Assembly: GCF_000349325.1 (NCBI RefSeq)
Contig: NC_020504.1
Location: 5,428,053 to 5,492,052 of the forward strand
Source of the DNA: Streptomyces davaonensis JCM 4913
GTDB lineage: Bacteria > Actinomycetota > Actinomycetes > Streptomycetales > Streptomycetaceae
DNA length: 64,000 nucleotides
Direction: 5' to 3'
Position 1 is the first letter of the stretch. The number at the start of each line of letters is the position of its first letter. Position numbers and translations under genes: made by a program. Below the pieces are notes generated by a model. It had not been told where the DNA came from. It did no database searches and was given only the letters and a program-made list of their open reading frames with translations. Below are positions 42,273 through 55,577 of the stretch, in pieces.

Positions 42273-43262
42273 CTACCAGGCGAAGGCCTCCGGGGACGGC
42301 CCCGGGCCCGGGAAGATCTCGTCCAGGCCCGTCAGCAGTTCCTCGCTCAGCTCCAGCTCTGCTGCCCGCAGCGCCGAGGCGAGCTGGTCTGCCGTACGCG
42401 GGCCGACGATCGGGCCCGTGACGCCGGGGCGGGTCAGGAGCCAGGCCAGGGCCGCCTCGCCGGGCTCGACGCCGTGCTTGTCCAGCAGGTCCTCGTACGA
42501 CTGGAGCCGGGCGCGGGCCGCCGGGTCCGCGAGGGTGTCGGCGGCTCGGCCGGAGGCGCGGCGCCCGCCCTCCGCCTCCTTCTTGATGATGCCGCCGAGC
42601 AGCCCCCCGTGCAGCGGTGACCAGGGGATCACTCCGAGCCCGTAGTCCTGCGCGGCCGGGATGACCTCCATCTCGGCGCGCCGCTCGTACAGGTTGTACA
42701 GGCACTGCTCGCTGACCAGCCCGTACGAGCCGCGGCGGGCGGCGGTCTCGTTGGCCTGGGCGATCTTGTAACCGGGGAAGTTGGAGGACCCGGCGTAGAG
42801 GATCTTCCCCTGTTGCACCAGGACGTCGATGGCCTGCCAGATCTCCTCGAACGGGGTGTCCCGGTCGATGTGGTGGAACTGGTAGACGTCGATGTGATCC
42901 GTACCGAGCCGCTTCAGCGAGGCGTCCACGGCCCGGCGGATGTTCAGCGCCGAGAGTTTGTCGTGGTTGGGCCAGGCCGGGCCGTCGGCGCCCATGTTGC
43001 CGTACACCTTGGTGGCGAGGACCACCTTGTCGCGGCGGTCGCCGCCCTTGGCGAACCAGCTGCCGATGATCGACTCGGTACGGCCCTTGTTCTCGCCCCA
43101 GCCGTACACATTGGCCGTGTCGAAGAAGTTGATCCCCGCGTCCAACGCCGCGTCCATGATCGCGTGGCTGTCCGCCTCGTCGGTCTGCGGTCCGAAGTTC
43201 ATGGTGCCGAGGACGAGTCGGCTGACCTTGAGTCCCGTACGTCCGAGCTGCGTGTACTCCAT
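42273..43262 (-). CDS. Aldo/keto reductase
   Basis: 329-residue NADPH-dependent (beta/alpha)8 reductase. The tetrad is visible: D48 and Y53 in FFDTANVYGWG, K85 in LATKVYG and the His near 130 in YQFHHIDRD. It opens MEYTQLGRTGLKVSRLVLGT, as in the AKR11/YajO-like group, and has GPRTADQL near the end for cofactor binding. Substrate unknown; small aldehydes or ketones are reduced. Start ATG 43262. It is separated by 30 bp from the gene upstream at 43293 in the same direction. Confidence 0.95.
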   Translation of the reverse strand: MEYTQLGRTGLKVSRLVLGTMNFGPQTDEADSHAIMDAALDAGINFFDTANVYGWGENKGRTESIIGSWFAKGGDRRDKVVLATKVYGNMGADGPAWPNHDKLSALNIRRAVDASLKRLGTDHIDVYQFHHIDRDTPFEEIWQAIDVLVQQGKILYAGSSNFPGYKIAQANETAARRGSYGLVSEQCLYNLYERRAEMEVIPAAQDYGLGVIPWSPLHGGLLGGIIKKEAEGGRRASGRAADTLADPAARARLQSYEDLLDKHGVEPGEAALAWLLTRPGVTGPIVGPRTADQLASALRAAELELSEELLTGLDEIFPGPGPSPEAFAW

Positions 43263-43292
43263 GGTTCACCAGCCAACGGCGTGGAGTGGACT

Positions 43293-43928
43293 CTAGGCAA
43301 GGGAGCCGGGCCGCAGGACGACGAACACGGCACGGGCCGGGGTGCCGTCCGCCGCGGTCCAGTGCCCGGAGACATGCCCGAGCGCGTCGGAGGGCGGGAG
43401 GTCGGTCCCGCCGAGCCGCCGGTGCAGACGGAGGACGGAACCGTCGGCGGTGGTCAGGTCGGTGCCGGTCTCGTCGTCCGCGGCCGGTCCGTGGGCCCGG
43501 AGTTCGCCGGTGGCCGTGCAGGAGCGGGCGATCTCATGGTCCGGGGTGTTGTCGACGCTCTGCGCCTGCGCCTGGGCGCGGCCCTCGATCAGCGCGAGCA
43601 ACTCGGCGACCAGCACGGGGTCGTGGGTGCCGTCGTAGGCCCAGCGCTTGCCCAGCACGCCGTGCTCCATGGTGCCGATGAGGGTGTCCTCGGCGCCGTC
43701 GAGTGGGGCGCCGCGGTAAGTGAGCGGGACGAGGTAGGCGACTCCGTCCCCATCCGCCGCCACCATGAACTCGATCCCGACCTCACCCGCCGGATCGTCC
43801 AGCCGAAAGCCACCGGCCTTCGTCAGCTCCGGGGTTCCGGTGCCGACATACCAGGGGCGGGTGGGCAGCCACTCGGCGAGCAGTTCGACCTTGGAGGGCT
43901 TGAGGGTGGTGTGATGAATGATCGCCAT
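43293..43928 (-). CDS. Maltokinase N-terminal cap-like domain protein
   Basis: 211 residues. It opens AIIHHTTLKPSKVELLAEWLPTRPWY and contains GGFRLDDPAGEVGIEFMVAADG and TYRGAPLDGAEDTLIGTMEHGVLGKRWAYDGTHDP, the pattern of the cap domain that precedes the kinase of actinobacterial maltokinases (trehalose-maltose route), including proteins often labelled 1,4-alpha-glucan branching protein. The kinase domain is absent, so this is a stand-alone cap. It may bind or modify a glycogen-pathway enzyme; that is inference. Start ATG 43928. It lies between the aldo/keto reductase and the Uma2 gene, all leftward. Confidence 0.82.
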   Translation of the reverse strand: MAIIHHTTLKPSKVELLAEWLPTRPWYVGTGTPELTKAGGFRLDDPAGEVGIEFMVAADGDGVAYLVPLTYRGAPLDGAEDTLIGTMEHGVLGKRWAYDGTHDPVLVAELLALIEGRAQAQAQSVDNTPDHEIARSCTATGELRAHGPAADDETGTDLTTADGSVLRLHRRLGGTDLPPSDALGHVSGHWTAADGTPARAVFVVLRPGSLA

Positions 43929-43945
43929 GCGGCGGATTCTGTCAG

Positions 43946-44533
43946 TCAGTCGCGGGGGAACTCATCGGTTTTCAGGGTGAGGCCGAGGGGGGTGGTGGTC
44001 ATGTCGAGGTCCGAGCCGAAGCTGATGGAGAGTCGGGCGATGTACTCGCCGTCCTTGGGCAGGGTGTAGAGGTGGCACTTGCGCTGGTAGGGGTCGACGA
44101 TGAGGTAGACAGGGACTTCGGCGACGGCGTAGGCGGTCTTCTTCGGTTCGTAGTCGTTGTGTGCTGTCCCTTTCGAGATGACCTCGGCCACGAACTCGAC
44201 GTCCTCGCAGTTCCACAGACCCCTGGGGTCCTTCTCGGCGTCCTCCTTGACGAGTGTCACGTCGGAGGCGAAGCCGTTGAGATGGCCCGGGTAGTCGACG
44301 CGGACGTCCGACTTCACGCGCCTGCGTGGGTACTTGGTGCGCAGTTGCTCGACGATGTCCAGGATGATCTCCCAGTGCGTGTCCCGCTGCGGCGACATGA
44401 AGATGGCCCCCTCGACGATCTCAACCTTGTATCCCTCGGGGACGGGCATTTTCTCGAGCCGCTCGAACATCTCGTCGAGCCAGACCCTGTCGTCGCTCTC
44501 GGCCATCGCGATCCTGTCTTGAAGGACGGTCAT
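43946..44533 (-). CDS. Uma2-family putative restriction endonuclease-fold protein
   Basis: 195 residues of the Uma2 family (PD-(D/E)XK nuclease fold). The start is ATG 44533 after GAGGAGCG, rejecting a basic-rich upstream extension. The core shows VEIVEGAIFMSPQRDTHWEIILDI (about 40-63), ASDVTLVKE with the catalytic Asp (about 109-117) and EFVAEVISKGT with the catalytic Glu, then PVYLIVDP. Streptomyces genomes carry many copies of unknown role, possibly linked to mobile DNA. No partner methyltransferase is near. It is the first gene of the leftward group ending at 42273. Confidence 0.9.
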   Translation of the reverse strand: MTVLQDRIAMAESDDRVWLDEMFERLEKMPVPEGYKVEIVEGAIFMSPQRDTHWEIILDIVEQLRTKYPRRRVKSDVRVDYPGHLNGFASDVTLVKEDAEKDPRGLWNCEDVEFVAEVISKGTAHNDYEPKKTAYAVAEVPVYLIVDPYQRKCHLYTLPKDGEYIARLSISFGSDLDMTTTPLGLTLKTDEFPRD

Positions 44534-44630
44534 CGTGGCGCTCCTCCCCGGCCACCCCTCACGCAGGTGCAGCCGCGCAGTACAACGATAGGCACAACAC
44601 TCAGGAGACGCCGGATTTCGGTCAACCTGT

Positions 44631-45305
44631 TCAGGCCGCGTACGCCTGTCCGATTCCCCACCCCTGCCACATCGCCTCCGCAAACGCCCCCGCGACCTTC
44701 TCCTCGCCGCTCGCGTTCGGGTGCGTTCCGTCATACGTGTCGAGGTTGATGTCGTACGACACCGGCGGCGACGCCAGCAGGAGCGGTGACCGGGGCTCGT
44801 CCAGGTCGGCCACCGACTTCGCCAGGAGTTCGTTGAAGAGGGTCACCTGCTCGCCGAAGTCCGGCTCGTCCACGGCGCGGATGTTCGGGATGACCGGCAA
44901 CACCGCCATGCGGATGCGCGGGTTGGCCTCGCGGGCGTTCGAGATGAAGCGGCGTACGTTCTCCGCCGTCTGCTCGGCGTTCGTGTAGAAGCCCAGGTCG
45001 ATCAGGCCCAGGGCGACCAGGAGGACATCCGCGCGGCAGGAACGGGTCGCCTCCCCGATCAGGGGCGCCATGTGGAGCCAGCCCTCGCCCCAGCCGGCCA
45101 GGTGGGAGCGGGGGAAGTCGGGGTCGGCGTACTCGTACGACGTCGCCGTGTCCGTCGCCTTGTCGTACAGCTCCTGGCGCGGGCCGACCAGCGTGAAGGG
45201 GCCGCCGTACGTATCGCGCAGGTGCTGCCACAGCCGGTAGCGCCAGGTGTGTTCGCCCGCGCTTCCGATCGTCTGGGAGTCACCGACGGGCATGAACCTG
45301 AGCAT
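44631..45305 (-). CDS. SGNH/GDSL hydrolase
   Basis: 224 residues. Block I is FMPVGDSQTIG with nucleophile S10, block II/III is followed by VLLVALGLIDLGF in place of the usual GxND, and block V is DTYDGTHPNASG carrying the Asp-His pair. There is no signal peptide, so it is cytosolic. It is likely a carboxylesterase, lipase or acetylesterase; the substrate is unknown. I chose ATG 45305 (MLRFMPVGDS); ATG 45293 is also possible. It diverges from the secreted propeller gene across 99 bp. The Asn of the oxyanion block is not obvious, which is unusual. Confidence 0.86.
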   Translation of the reverse strand: MLRFMPVGDSQTIGSAGEHTWRYRLWQHLRDTYGGPFTLVGPRQELYDKATDTATSYEYADPDFPRSHLAGWGEGWLHMAPLIGEATRSCRADVLLVALGLIDLGFYTNAEQTAENVRRFISNAREANPRIRMAVLPVIPNIRAVDEPDFGEQVTLFNELLAKSVADLDEPRSPLLLASPPVSYDINLDTYDGTHPNASGEEKVAGAFAEAMWQGWGIGQAYAA

Positions 45306-45404
45306 CCGCTCATGATGGACGATCGGTGGGGCGGGTGGGAGCCGGTGCGGTGTGAGGCCGGACACGCCCCGCCGAACTCCGGGCGGGATGGCAGGCTTGA
45401 CGGC

Positions 45405-46388
45405 ATGCGCCGACCCTTCGCCGTACTCGCCGCCGCCCTGCTGATGGGTGCGTTCGCCGTGCCCGCCGCCCATGCCGACGACGGCTTCACCATCGAGGAC
45501 CCGCGCATCACCGAGTCCAGCGGCCTCGCCGCCTCCCGCCAGCACCCGGGCATCTACTGGACCCACAACGACAGCGACGACGGCGCCTATCTCTACGCCG
45601 TCGACAGCGCCACCGGCGAGACCGTCGCGACGATCACCCTGACCGGCGTCGGCACCCCGCGCGACGTCGAGGCCATCTCCGTCGGTCCGGACAACGAGCT
45701 CTGGGTCGGCGACATCGGCGACAACCTCGGCGGCACGTGGCCGCATGTCTGGATCTACCGGCTTCCCGAGCCCAAGGAGCTGCGGGACCAGACGATCCGG
45801 GCCACGCAGTACGTCGTGCAGTACCAGGGCGGGGCGCGGGACGCCGAGTCGCTCGTCGTGCATCCCAAGACCGGGCGCGTCTACATCGCCGACAAGAAGG
45901 AGGAGGGCGGGCAGCTCTTCGAGGGGCCCGCCGAGCTCTCCGCCTCGGGCACGAATGTCTTCAAGCCCATCGCCCGCATCGACAACCTCCAGGCCACCGA
46001 CGCCACCCTCTCCCCGGACGGCCGCAAGCTCGTCGTCCGCAGCTACTTCGGCGCCTTCGCCTACGACTGGAACGGCGGCGACATCAAGAAGACCGGCCGG
46101 CTGAGCGTGCCGTTCCTCGGTCAGGGCGAGTCCGTCACCTACACCGCCGACGGCAGCAGGCTCATGTACGGCGCCGAGGGCTCGGAGAGTTCGGTGGAAC
46201 CGGAGGACGCGCCGGACAGCGGCGGGTCGTCAGGCTCGGATTCGTCGTCGGGGGAGGGGAGTTCCGCGGCCGCCGGCAACGGCGGGTCCGGCGGGGGCGA
46301 CGGCAATGTCAGGACGGGGGCCATCGCGGTCGCCGCCGTCCTGGCCGCCCTCTTCGGCGCCAGCCGCCTACGACGCCGTAGCCGCTAG
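45405..46388 (+). CDS. Secreted beta-propeller protein with C-terminal membrane anchor
   Basis: 327 residues. A signal peptide (MRRPFAVLAAALLMGAFAVP, AAHA cut at about 24) is followed by a repeat-rich domain (30-260) of blades such as PGIYWTHNDSDDGAYLYAVDS, ELWVGDIGDN and DATLSPDGRKLVVRSY. A low-complexity Ser/Gly linker (265-300) precedes a hydrophobic helix and RLRRRSR, which anchors it at the cell surface. It resembles WD40-like/esterase-like secreted propellers of Streptomyces. Start ATG 45405. The end overlaps the convergent TetR gene by 4 bp. Its function is unknown; the propeller suggests ligand or protein binding. Confidence 0.82.
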   Translation: MRRPFAVLAAALLMGAFAVPAAHADDGFTIEDPRITESSGLAASRQHPGIYWTHNDSDDGAYLYAVDSATGETVATITLTGVGTPRDVEAISVGPDNELWVGDIGDNLGGTWPHVWIYRLPEPKELRDQTIRATQYVVQYQGGARDAESLVVHPKTGRVYIADKKEEGGQLFEGPAELSASGTNVFKPIARIDNLQATDATLSPDGRKLVVRSYFGAFAYDWNGGDIKKTGRLSVPFLGQGESVTYTADGSRLMYGAEGSESSVEPEDAPDSGGSSGSDSSSGEGSSAAAGNGGSGGGDGNVRTGAIAVAAVLAALFGASRLRRRSR

Positions 46389-47155
46389 TCCTGCGCGCGG
46401 CGCTCCGCGACCAGTACCTCCAGCCCGTCCAGGATCCGCTGCAAGCCGAACTCGAAGTGGTCGAAGCCGGGGCCCCACGTGTCCTCGTGCAGGGCGGACA
46501 GCAGCGGGTAGCGGTCGGGTGTCATGACCTTCTCCAGCATGGGTGTCTGCGCCTGCCAGAACTCCGTGTCGGTCAGGCCCGTCCGTCGCTCCGCCTCCTC
46601 CTGGTACAGCTGGGTGCGGGCGGCGCCCACGACGTAGCCGTCGATCATGATGATGGCCGAGACCGTCTCCGGGTCGCTCAGGCCCATCGGCTTGATCCGG
46701 GCGAGGATCTTCTCCATGCCGTCCAGGGCGCTCGGGCCGAGGAGCGGGCGGGACTGGTTGACGTGCAGCAGCCAGGGGTGGCGGCGGTAGAGCGCGAGGG
46801 TCGCGCGGGCCAGCGCCTCCAGGGCGGAGCGCCAGCTGCCGTCGCCGAGATCGGCCGGGTTCTCCGAGGGGCGCTGGACGCGGTCCAGCATCAGGTCCAG
46901 TAGCTCGCCCTTGCCGGGGACGTAGCGGTACAGCGACATGGTGCCGGTGCCGAGTTCGGCGGCGACCCGGCGCATGGAGAGCGCGTCCAGTCCTTCGCCG
47001 TCCGCCACTCGGACGGCGGCTTCCACGATCCGGTCGAGGCTCAGGGTCGGCTTGGGGCCGCGGCTGGGGCGCCGGCCGGTGTCCCACAGCAGCTCCATGG
47101 TGCGGGCGATGTCCCCGCTGCCACTGGTCTCCGTACCGTCCTTGCCGCTTGTCAT
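46385..47155 (-). CDS. TetR-family transcriptional repressor
   Basis: 256 residues. The N-terminal helix-turn-helix (about 40-85) reads DRIVEAAVRVADGEGLDALSMRRVAAELGTGTMSLYRYVPGKGELLDLM, the classical TetR start. The C-terminal domain (about 105-250) is of the TetR_C drug-binding type. It diverges from an ABC exporter operon starting at 47244, and the two share a long inverted repeat (47184-47225), so autoregulation and control of the exporter are expected. Ligand unknown. Start ATG 47155. Confidence 0.94.
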   Translation of the reverse strand: MTSGKDGTETSGSGDIARTMELLWDTGRRPSRGPKPTLSLDRIVEAAVRVADGEGLDALSMRRVAAELGTGTMSLYRYVPGKGELLDLMLDRVQRPSENPADLGDGSWRSALEALARATLALYRRHPWLLHVNQSRPLLGPSALDGMEKILARIKPMGLSDPETVSAIIMIDGYVVGAARTQLYQEEAERRTGLTDTEFWQAQTPMLEKVMTPDRYPLLSALHEDTWGPGFDHFEFGLQRILDGLEVLVAERRAQD

Positions 47156-47183
47156 GGTGCTGAGTTTAGGTCCTCGCCGAAAA

Positions 47184-47225
47184 ACTGAGTACGCCGTACG
47201 CGCAATCGGGTACGGTGTACTCAGT
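47184..47225. promoter_or_regulatory. TetR operator: long inverted repeat between tetR and ABC exporter
   Basis: Arms ACTGAGTACGCCGTAC (47184-47199) and GTACGGTGTACTCAGT (47210-47225) pair over 16 bp with one difference. Each arm also contains its own GTAC-N3-GTAC dyad (GTACGCCGTAC and GTACGGTGTAC), so two TetR dimers may bind side by side across the divergent promoters. Confidence 0.8.
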
Positions 47226-47243
47226 TACCGAGAAGGGGGACCC

Positions 47244-48215
47244 ATGAGCGACGGATACGCCGTACGGGCCGAGGCCCTGGAGAAGCGCTACGGCGACAAG
47301 CGCGCCCTCGACGGCTTCGACCTCGCCGTCCGCGAGGGCACCGTGCACGGACTGCTCGGCCCGAACGGCGCGGGCAAGACCACCGCCGTGCGCATCCTGT
47401 CCACGCTGCTGAGGCTGGACGGCGGACACGCCACCGTGGCCGGGCTCGACGTCGCCCGGCAGCCGAGGGAGGTCCGGGCCCGGATCGGGCTCACCGGGCA
47501 GTACGCCGCCGTGGACGAGGTGCTCACCGGGCGGCAGAACCTGGAGATGTTCGGCCGGCTGTTCCACCTCGGCGGCCGGCGCGCCAAGGCCCGCGCCGCC
47601 GAGCTGCTGGAGCAGTTCGACCTCACCGACGCCGCCGAGAAGGGCGTGGGCAAGTACAGCGGCGGTATGCGCCGTCGCCTGGACCTCGCCGCGTCGATGA
47701 TCCTCGCCCCGTCCGTCCTCTTCCTCGACGAGCCGACGACCGGACTCGACCCCCGCAGCCGGGGCGAAGTCTGGGAATCGGTACGGGCGTTGGTGGCGAG
47801 CGGCACCACCGTGCTGCTGACCACGCAGTATCTGGAGGAGGCCGACAAGCTGGCCTCGCGCATCACCGTCATCGACCAGGGGCGGTCCATCGCCGACGAC
47901 TCCCCGGACGGGCTGAAGAACCGCGTCGGCGGGGACCGGGTCGAGGTCGTCGTCGCCGAGCGGTCCGACATCCCCCGGGTGGTCAAGGTCGTCTCCCGGG
48001 TCTCCGACGGCGAACCCGAGGCGGACGAGGCCGAGTTGCGGGTGCACGCCCCCGTCACCGACCGGGTCGGCGCGCTCACCGAGGTGGCGCGCACCCTCCA
48101 GGACGAGGGCGTCCCGGTGGAGGACATCGGACTGCGCAGGCCGAGCCTCGACGACGTCTTCCTGCGCCTGACCGGACACCGCACCGAGCGCACCGAGAAG
48201 GAGACGGCGGCATGA
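47244..48215 (+). CDS. ABC exporter ATPase, DrrA (daunorubicin-resistance) type
   Basis: 323 residues. Walker A is GPNGAGKT (39-46), the signature is [12 protein letters not shown] and Walker B is [14 protein letters not shown]. The C-terminal part, [22 protein letters not shown], is the DrrA extension. It forms the nucleotide-binding half of a drug exporter with the permease encoded next. ATG 47244 follows GAGAAGGGGG. The next gene starts inside its stop codon (ATGA, 48212-48215). TetR-controlled by the operator upstream; substrate unknown. Confidence 0.95.
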   Translation: MSDGYAVRAEALEKRYGDKRALDGFDLAVREGTVHGLLGPNGAGKTTAVRILSTLLRLDGGHATVAGLDVARQPREVRARIGLTGQYAAVDEVLTGRQNLEMFGRLFHLGGRRAKARAAELLEQFDLTDAAEKGVGKYSGGMRRRLDLAASMILAPSVLFLDEPTTGLDPRSRGEVWESVRALVASGTTVLLTTQYLEEADKLASRITVIDQGRSIADDSPDGLKNRVGGDRVEVVVAERSDIPRVVKVVSRVSDGEPEADEAELRVHAPVTDRVGALTEVARTLQDEGVPVEDIGLRRPSLDDVFLRLTGHRTERTEKETAA

Positions 48216-49027
48216 GCACTGTGGAGTTCGACGCGGGGCACAGCAGGGCGTACTGGGTGCTCTCCGACGTCTGGAACATCGTCCGCCGCGGCCTCACCCA
48301 CTACCAGCGCCAACCGATCAACATCGCCTGGCAGTTGGGCTTCCCCATCCTGTCCGTCCTGCTCTACGGCTATGTCTTCGGCAGCGCGATGACGGTGCCG
48401 GGCGGCGGGGACTACAAGGACTTCCTGATGCCGGGCATGTTCGTGATGACCATGGCCTTCGGCTTCATCAACACCGCGACCCTGGTCGTCTACGACGCCA
48501 CCAAGGGCGTCATCGACCGGTTCCGCTCGATGCCGATGGCCTCCGCCGCGGTGGTCGCCGGACGCGGGGTGACCGATCTCCTCGCCGCCTGCGCCGAGTT
48601 GGCGATCATGATGCTCACCGCGGTCGCCATGGGCTGGCGCCCGGACGGCGGCTTCGGCTTCCTGGCCGCCTTCGGGCTGCTGCTGTGGCTGCGGTTCGCG
48701 CTGATCTGGATCGGGGTGTGGCTCGGTCTCCTGGTCCCCAACCCGGAGGCGGCGGGCGGCCTGTTCGCGGTCGCGTTCCCGCTGACGATGATCTCCAGCA
48801 TCTTCGTCGCGCCGCAGCTGATGCCCGACTGGCTGGGCTGGGTCGCGGCCTGGAACCCGATCTCCTCCACCGCGGCGGCCACCCGCGACCTGTTCGGCAC
48901 CCCGGTCGGCGGCGGCGACTCCTGGGTCGAGAACCACGCCCTGCTGATGGCGGGCGTCTGGCCGATCGTCCTGACGGCGATCTTCCTGCCGCTGGCGGTA
49001 CGGAGGTTCCAGAAGCTCGGCCGGTGA
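48212..49027 (+). CDS. ABC exporter permease, DrrB type
   Basis: 271 residues with six transmembrane helices of the ABC-2 permease family: TM1 [20 protein letters not shown], the [12 protein letters not shown] loop-helix, and [19 protein letters not shown] (the conserved amphipathic turn). It reads coupled to the ATPase gene via ATGA (48212-48215). Together the two proteins make a dimeric DrrAB-like exporter probably moving a hydrophobic drug or metabolite outward. The transcript ends at the 49055-49083 terminator. Confidence 0.94.
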   Translation: MSTVEFDAGHSRAYWVLSDVWNIVRRGLTHYQRQPINIAWQLGFPILSVLLYGYVFGSAMTVPGGGDYKDFLMPGMFVMTMAFGFINTATLVVYDATKGVIDRFRSMPMASAAVVAGRGVTDLLAACAELAIMMLTAVAMGWRPDGGFGFLAAFGLLLWLRFALIWIGVWLGLLVPNPEAAGGLFAVAFPLTMISSIFVAPQLMPDWLGWVAAWNPISSTAAATRDLFGTPVGGGDSWVENHALLMAGVWPIVLTAIFLPLAVRRFQKLGR

Positions 49028-49054
49028 GAGCCGGTGACAGCTGGTCGGACACAA

Positions 49055-49083
49055 AAGGGCGCCCACTTCGCGTGGGCGCCCTT
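49055..49083. terminator. Terminator between the ABC permease and serC
   Basis: A perfect 12-bp stem AAGGGCGCCCAC (49055-49066), loop TTCGC, arm 49072-49083. The genes converge on it, so it can act in both directions. Confidence 0.92.
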
Positions 49084-49103
49084 CGTCGTCGTACGGAAGC
49101 TGC

Positions 49104-53227
<4,124 letters not shown>

Positions 53228-53364
53228 GGGCCGATCGGGGGTCTGGGGGCTGAGTCCCCAGGGATGGGACGGGTAAGGGCGGCGGGGGCGAAGAAGACTA
53301 GCCGGGGGCGGGCGGAGCTGACCGTCTAGCCTGAGCAAGATCAGCAACCCAAGGAGCCTCGACC

Positions 53365-54489
53365 ATGCCCCTGCGCCTTCAGTCCATCAGCCGTGAGCAG
53401 CACCTGGCGTTCGTCGCGGCGCGGGCTTCCGCCAGCCATATGCAGGTCCCGTCCTGGGGCGATGTGAAGCCGGACTGGCGGGCGGAGAGCCTGGGCTGGA
53501 TCGATGAGGAGGGGCGGCTGGTGGGCGCGGGCCTGGTGCTCTTCCGCCCGCTGCCGAAGCTGAAGAAGTACCTCGCCTATCTGCCCGAGGGCCCGGTGAT
53601 CGACTGGGACGCTCCGGACCTGGCCGAGCGGTGGCTGGAGCCGATGCTCGGGTATCTGAAGACGCGGGGTGCCTTCTCGGTGAAGATGGGCCCGCCGGTG
53701 GTGCTGCGGCGCTGGAGCGCCGAGGCCGTGAAGGCGGCCATCGCCGACCCGGCGGCGCTGCGGCTGCGGGACGCGGAGGCGACGTCGTACGAGCCGCGGG
53801 CCTTCGACATCGCGGACCGGCTGCGCCGCATGGGCTGGCAGCAGACCGAGCCGGGCGGCGAGGACGGCTTCGCGGCCGGGCAGCCGCGCTACGTCTTCCA
53901 GGTGCCCTTCGCCGGACGGCCGCTGGAGGACATCCACCGCGGCCTGAACCAGCAGTGGCGGCGCAACATCAAGAAGGCCGAGAAGGCGGGCGTGAAGGTG
54001 GTGCGCGGAGGCTACGAGGACCTCTCGGCCTTCTACGACCTGTACGCGGAGACGGCCGAGCGGGACAGGTTCCTCCCGCGCCCGCTGCCGTACTTCCAGC
54101 GGATGTGGAGCGCGCTGAACGCCGAGGACCCCGACCGTATGCGGCTGTACCTCGCCCACCACGAGGGCGACGTACTGTCGGCGGCCACCATGATCACCGT
54201 CGGAGAGCATGTGTGGTACTCCTACGGCGCCTCCACCAGCCGTAAGCGCGAGGTGCAGCCGAACAACGCGATGCAGTGGCGCATGATGTGCGATGCGCAC
54301 GATCTCGGCGCCGCCGTCTACGACCTGCGCGGCATCACCGACACCCTCCAGGACTCCAACCACCTCCTCGGCCTGCTCCGCTTCAAGGTCGGCACGGGCG
54401 GTCAGGCCGTGGAGTACCTGGGCGAGTGGGACTTCCCGCTGAACCGCCTGCTGCACAAGGCGCTGGACCTGTACATGGCGCGCCGCTGA
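53365..54489 (+). CDS. femX: FemX-like peptidoglycan-bridge glycyltransferase
   Basis: 374 residues of the FemABX acyltransferase family (tandem GNAT-like folds). Conserved stretches include QQWRRNIKKAEKAGVKVV (about 205-222), SYGASTSRKREVQPNNAMQW and LRGITDTLQDSNHLLGLLRFKVGTGG (about 320-345). FemX adds the first glycine from Gly-tRNA to the LL-diaminopimelate side chain of lipid II in Streptomyces cell wall assembly. It acts in the cytosol on membrane-bound lipid II. Start ATG 53365 after AAGGAG (53350-53355). It stands alone in its direction. The glycine specificity is inferred from the genus. Confidence 0.92.
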   Translation: MPLRLQSISREQHLAFVAARASASHMQVPSWGDVKPDWRAESLGWIDEEGRLVGAGLVLFRPLPKLKKYLAYLPEGPVIDWDAPDLAERWLEPMLGYLKTRGAFSVKMGPPVVLRRWSAEAVKAAIADPAALRLRDAEATSYEPRAFDIADRLRRMGWQQTEPGGEDGFAAGQPRYVFQVPFAGRPLEDIHRGLNQQWRRNIKKAEKAGVKVVRGGYEDLSAFYDLYAETAERDRFLPRPLPYFQRMWSALNAEDPDRMRLYLAHHEGDVLSAATMITVGEHVWYSYGASTSRKREVQPNNAMQWRMMCDAHDLGAAVYDLRGITDTLQDSNHLLGLLRFKVGTGGQAVEYLGEWDFPLNRLLHKALDLYMARR

Positions 54490-54620
54490 CCTCTTTGACG
54501 CCTGGGCGCGCTTCTCACTCCGTGGGACAGCTCCTAAACGGGTTCACACACCTGACTGAGTCCATTACCCTGAACTCGGAAGTACATCGTGATGCACGAA
54601 CCCGAGCCCCAGGACCGCCA

Positions 54621-55562
54621 GTGAGCACCCCCGACACCGCCGTCTCCGCCCCTGCCGCCGCTTCCGTGCCGGTCGGCGCGCCGCGCCGCTGGGGCTCGCT
54701 CGGTCCGGTCGGCCTGGTCTTCGCCGGCGGGATCTCGGTGCAGTTCGGCGGCGCGCTCGCGGTGAGCCTGATGCCGAGGGCGGGCGCACTGGGCGTGGTG
54801 ACGCTACGGCTGCTGGTGGCGGCGCTGGTCCTGCTCGTGGTCTGCCGCCCCCGCCTGCGCGGCCACTCCCGCACGGACTGGGGGACGGTCGTGGTCTTCG
54901 GCATCACCATGGCCGCGATGAACGGCCTCTTCTACCAGTCGGTGGCCCGCATCCCGCTGGGCACGGCAGTGACGCTGGAGGTGCTGGGCCCGCTGGCGCT
55001 GTCGGTCCTGGCGTCGCGCAGAGCGATCAATCTGGTCTGGGCCGGTCTGGCCCTGGCGGGCGTCTTCCTCCTGGGCGGGGGCGGCTTCAGCAGCCTGGAC
55101 GTGGCGGGTGTCGCCTTCGCCCTGAGCGCGGGTGCGATGTGGGCGGCGTACATCGTCTTCAGCGCCCGCACGGGCCGCCGCTTCCCCCAGGCCGACGGTC
55201 TGGCGCTGGCCATGGCGGTGGCGGCGGTGCTGTTCCTGCCCCTGGGCGTGGTGGAGTCGGGCACAAAGCTTCTGGACCCGGTGACGATCGCCCTGGGCGC
55301 GGCGGTGGCGATCCTCTCCTCGGTGCTCCCGTACACCCTCGAACTCCTGGCGCTGCGCCGCCTCCCCGCGTCCACCTTCGCCATCCTCATGTCCCTGGAA
55401 CCCGCCATCGCGGCAACAGCAGGCTTCCTCATCCTCGACCAGGCCCTCTCCACCACCGAGGCCCTGGCCATCGCCCTGGTCATCGCGGCAAGCATGGGAG
55501 CGGTCCGCACCCAGGTGGGCCGAGGCAAGGCAAAGGCCCCGGGCGTGGCACCCGAGGCCTGA
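54621..55562 (+). CDS. EamA-family (RhtA-like) exporter
   Basis: 313 residues with ten hydrophobic helices arranged as two EamA repeats (about 25-160 and 165-300). Family phrases are GGISVQFGGALAVSLMPRAGALGVVTLRLLVAA, IPLGTAVTLEVLGPLALSVL and LEPAIAATAGFLILDQ. RhtA-like proteins export threonine, homoserine or other amino acids and related metabolites. The start is GTG 54621 with AGGA upstream; a longer reading would cross non-coding AT-rich DNA. It is convergent with the PQQ-propeller gene, 15 bp away. Confidence 0.9.
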   Translation: MSTPDTAVSAPAAASVPVGAPRRWGSLGPVGLVFAGGISVQFGGALAVSLMPRAGALGVVTLRLLVAALVLLVVCRPRLRGHSRTDWGTVVVFGITMAAMNGLFYQSVARIPLGTAVTLEVLGPLALSVLASRRAINLVWAGLALAGVFLLGGGGFSSLDVAGVAFALSAGAMWAAYIVFSARTGRRFPQADGLALAMAVAAVLFLPLGVVESGTKLLDPVTIALGAAVAILSSVLPYTLELLALRRLPASTFAILMSLEPAIAATAGFLILDQALSTTEALAIALVIAASMGAVRTQVGRGKAKAPGVAPEA

Positions 55563-55577
55563 CGGCTGCCGTACGTC

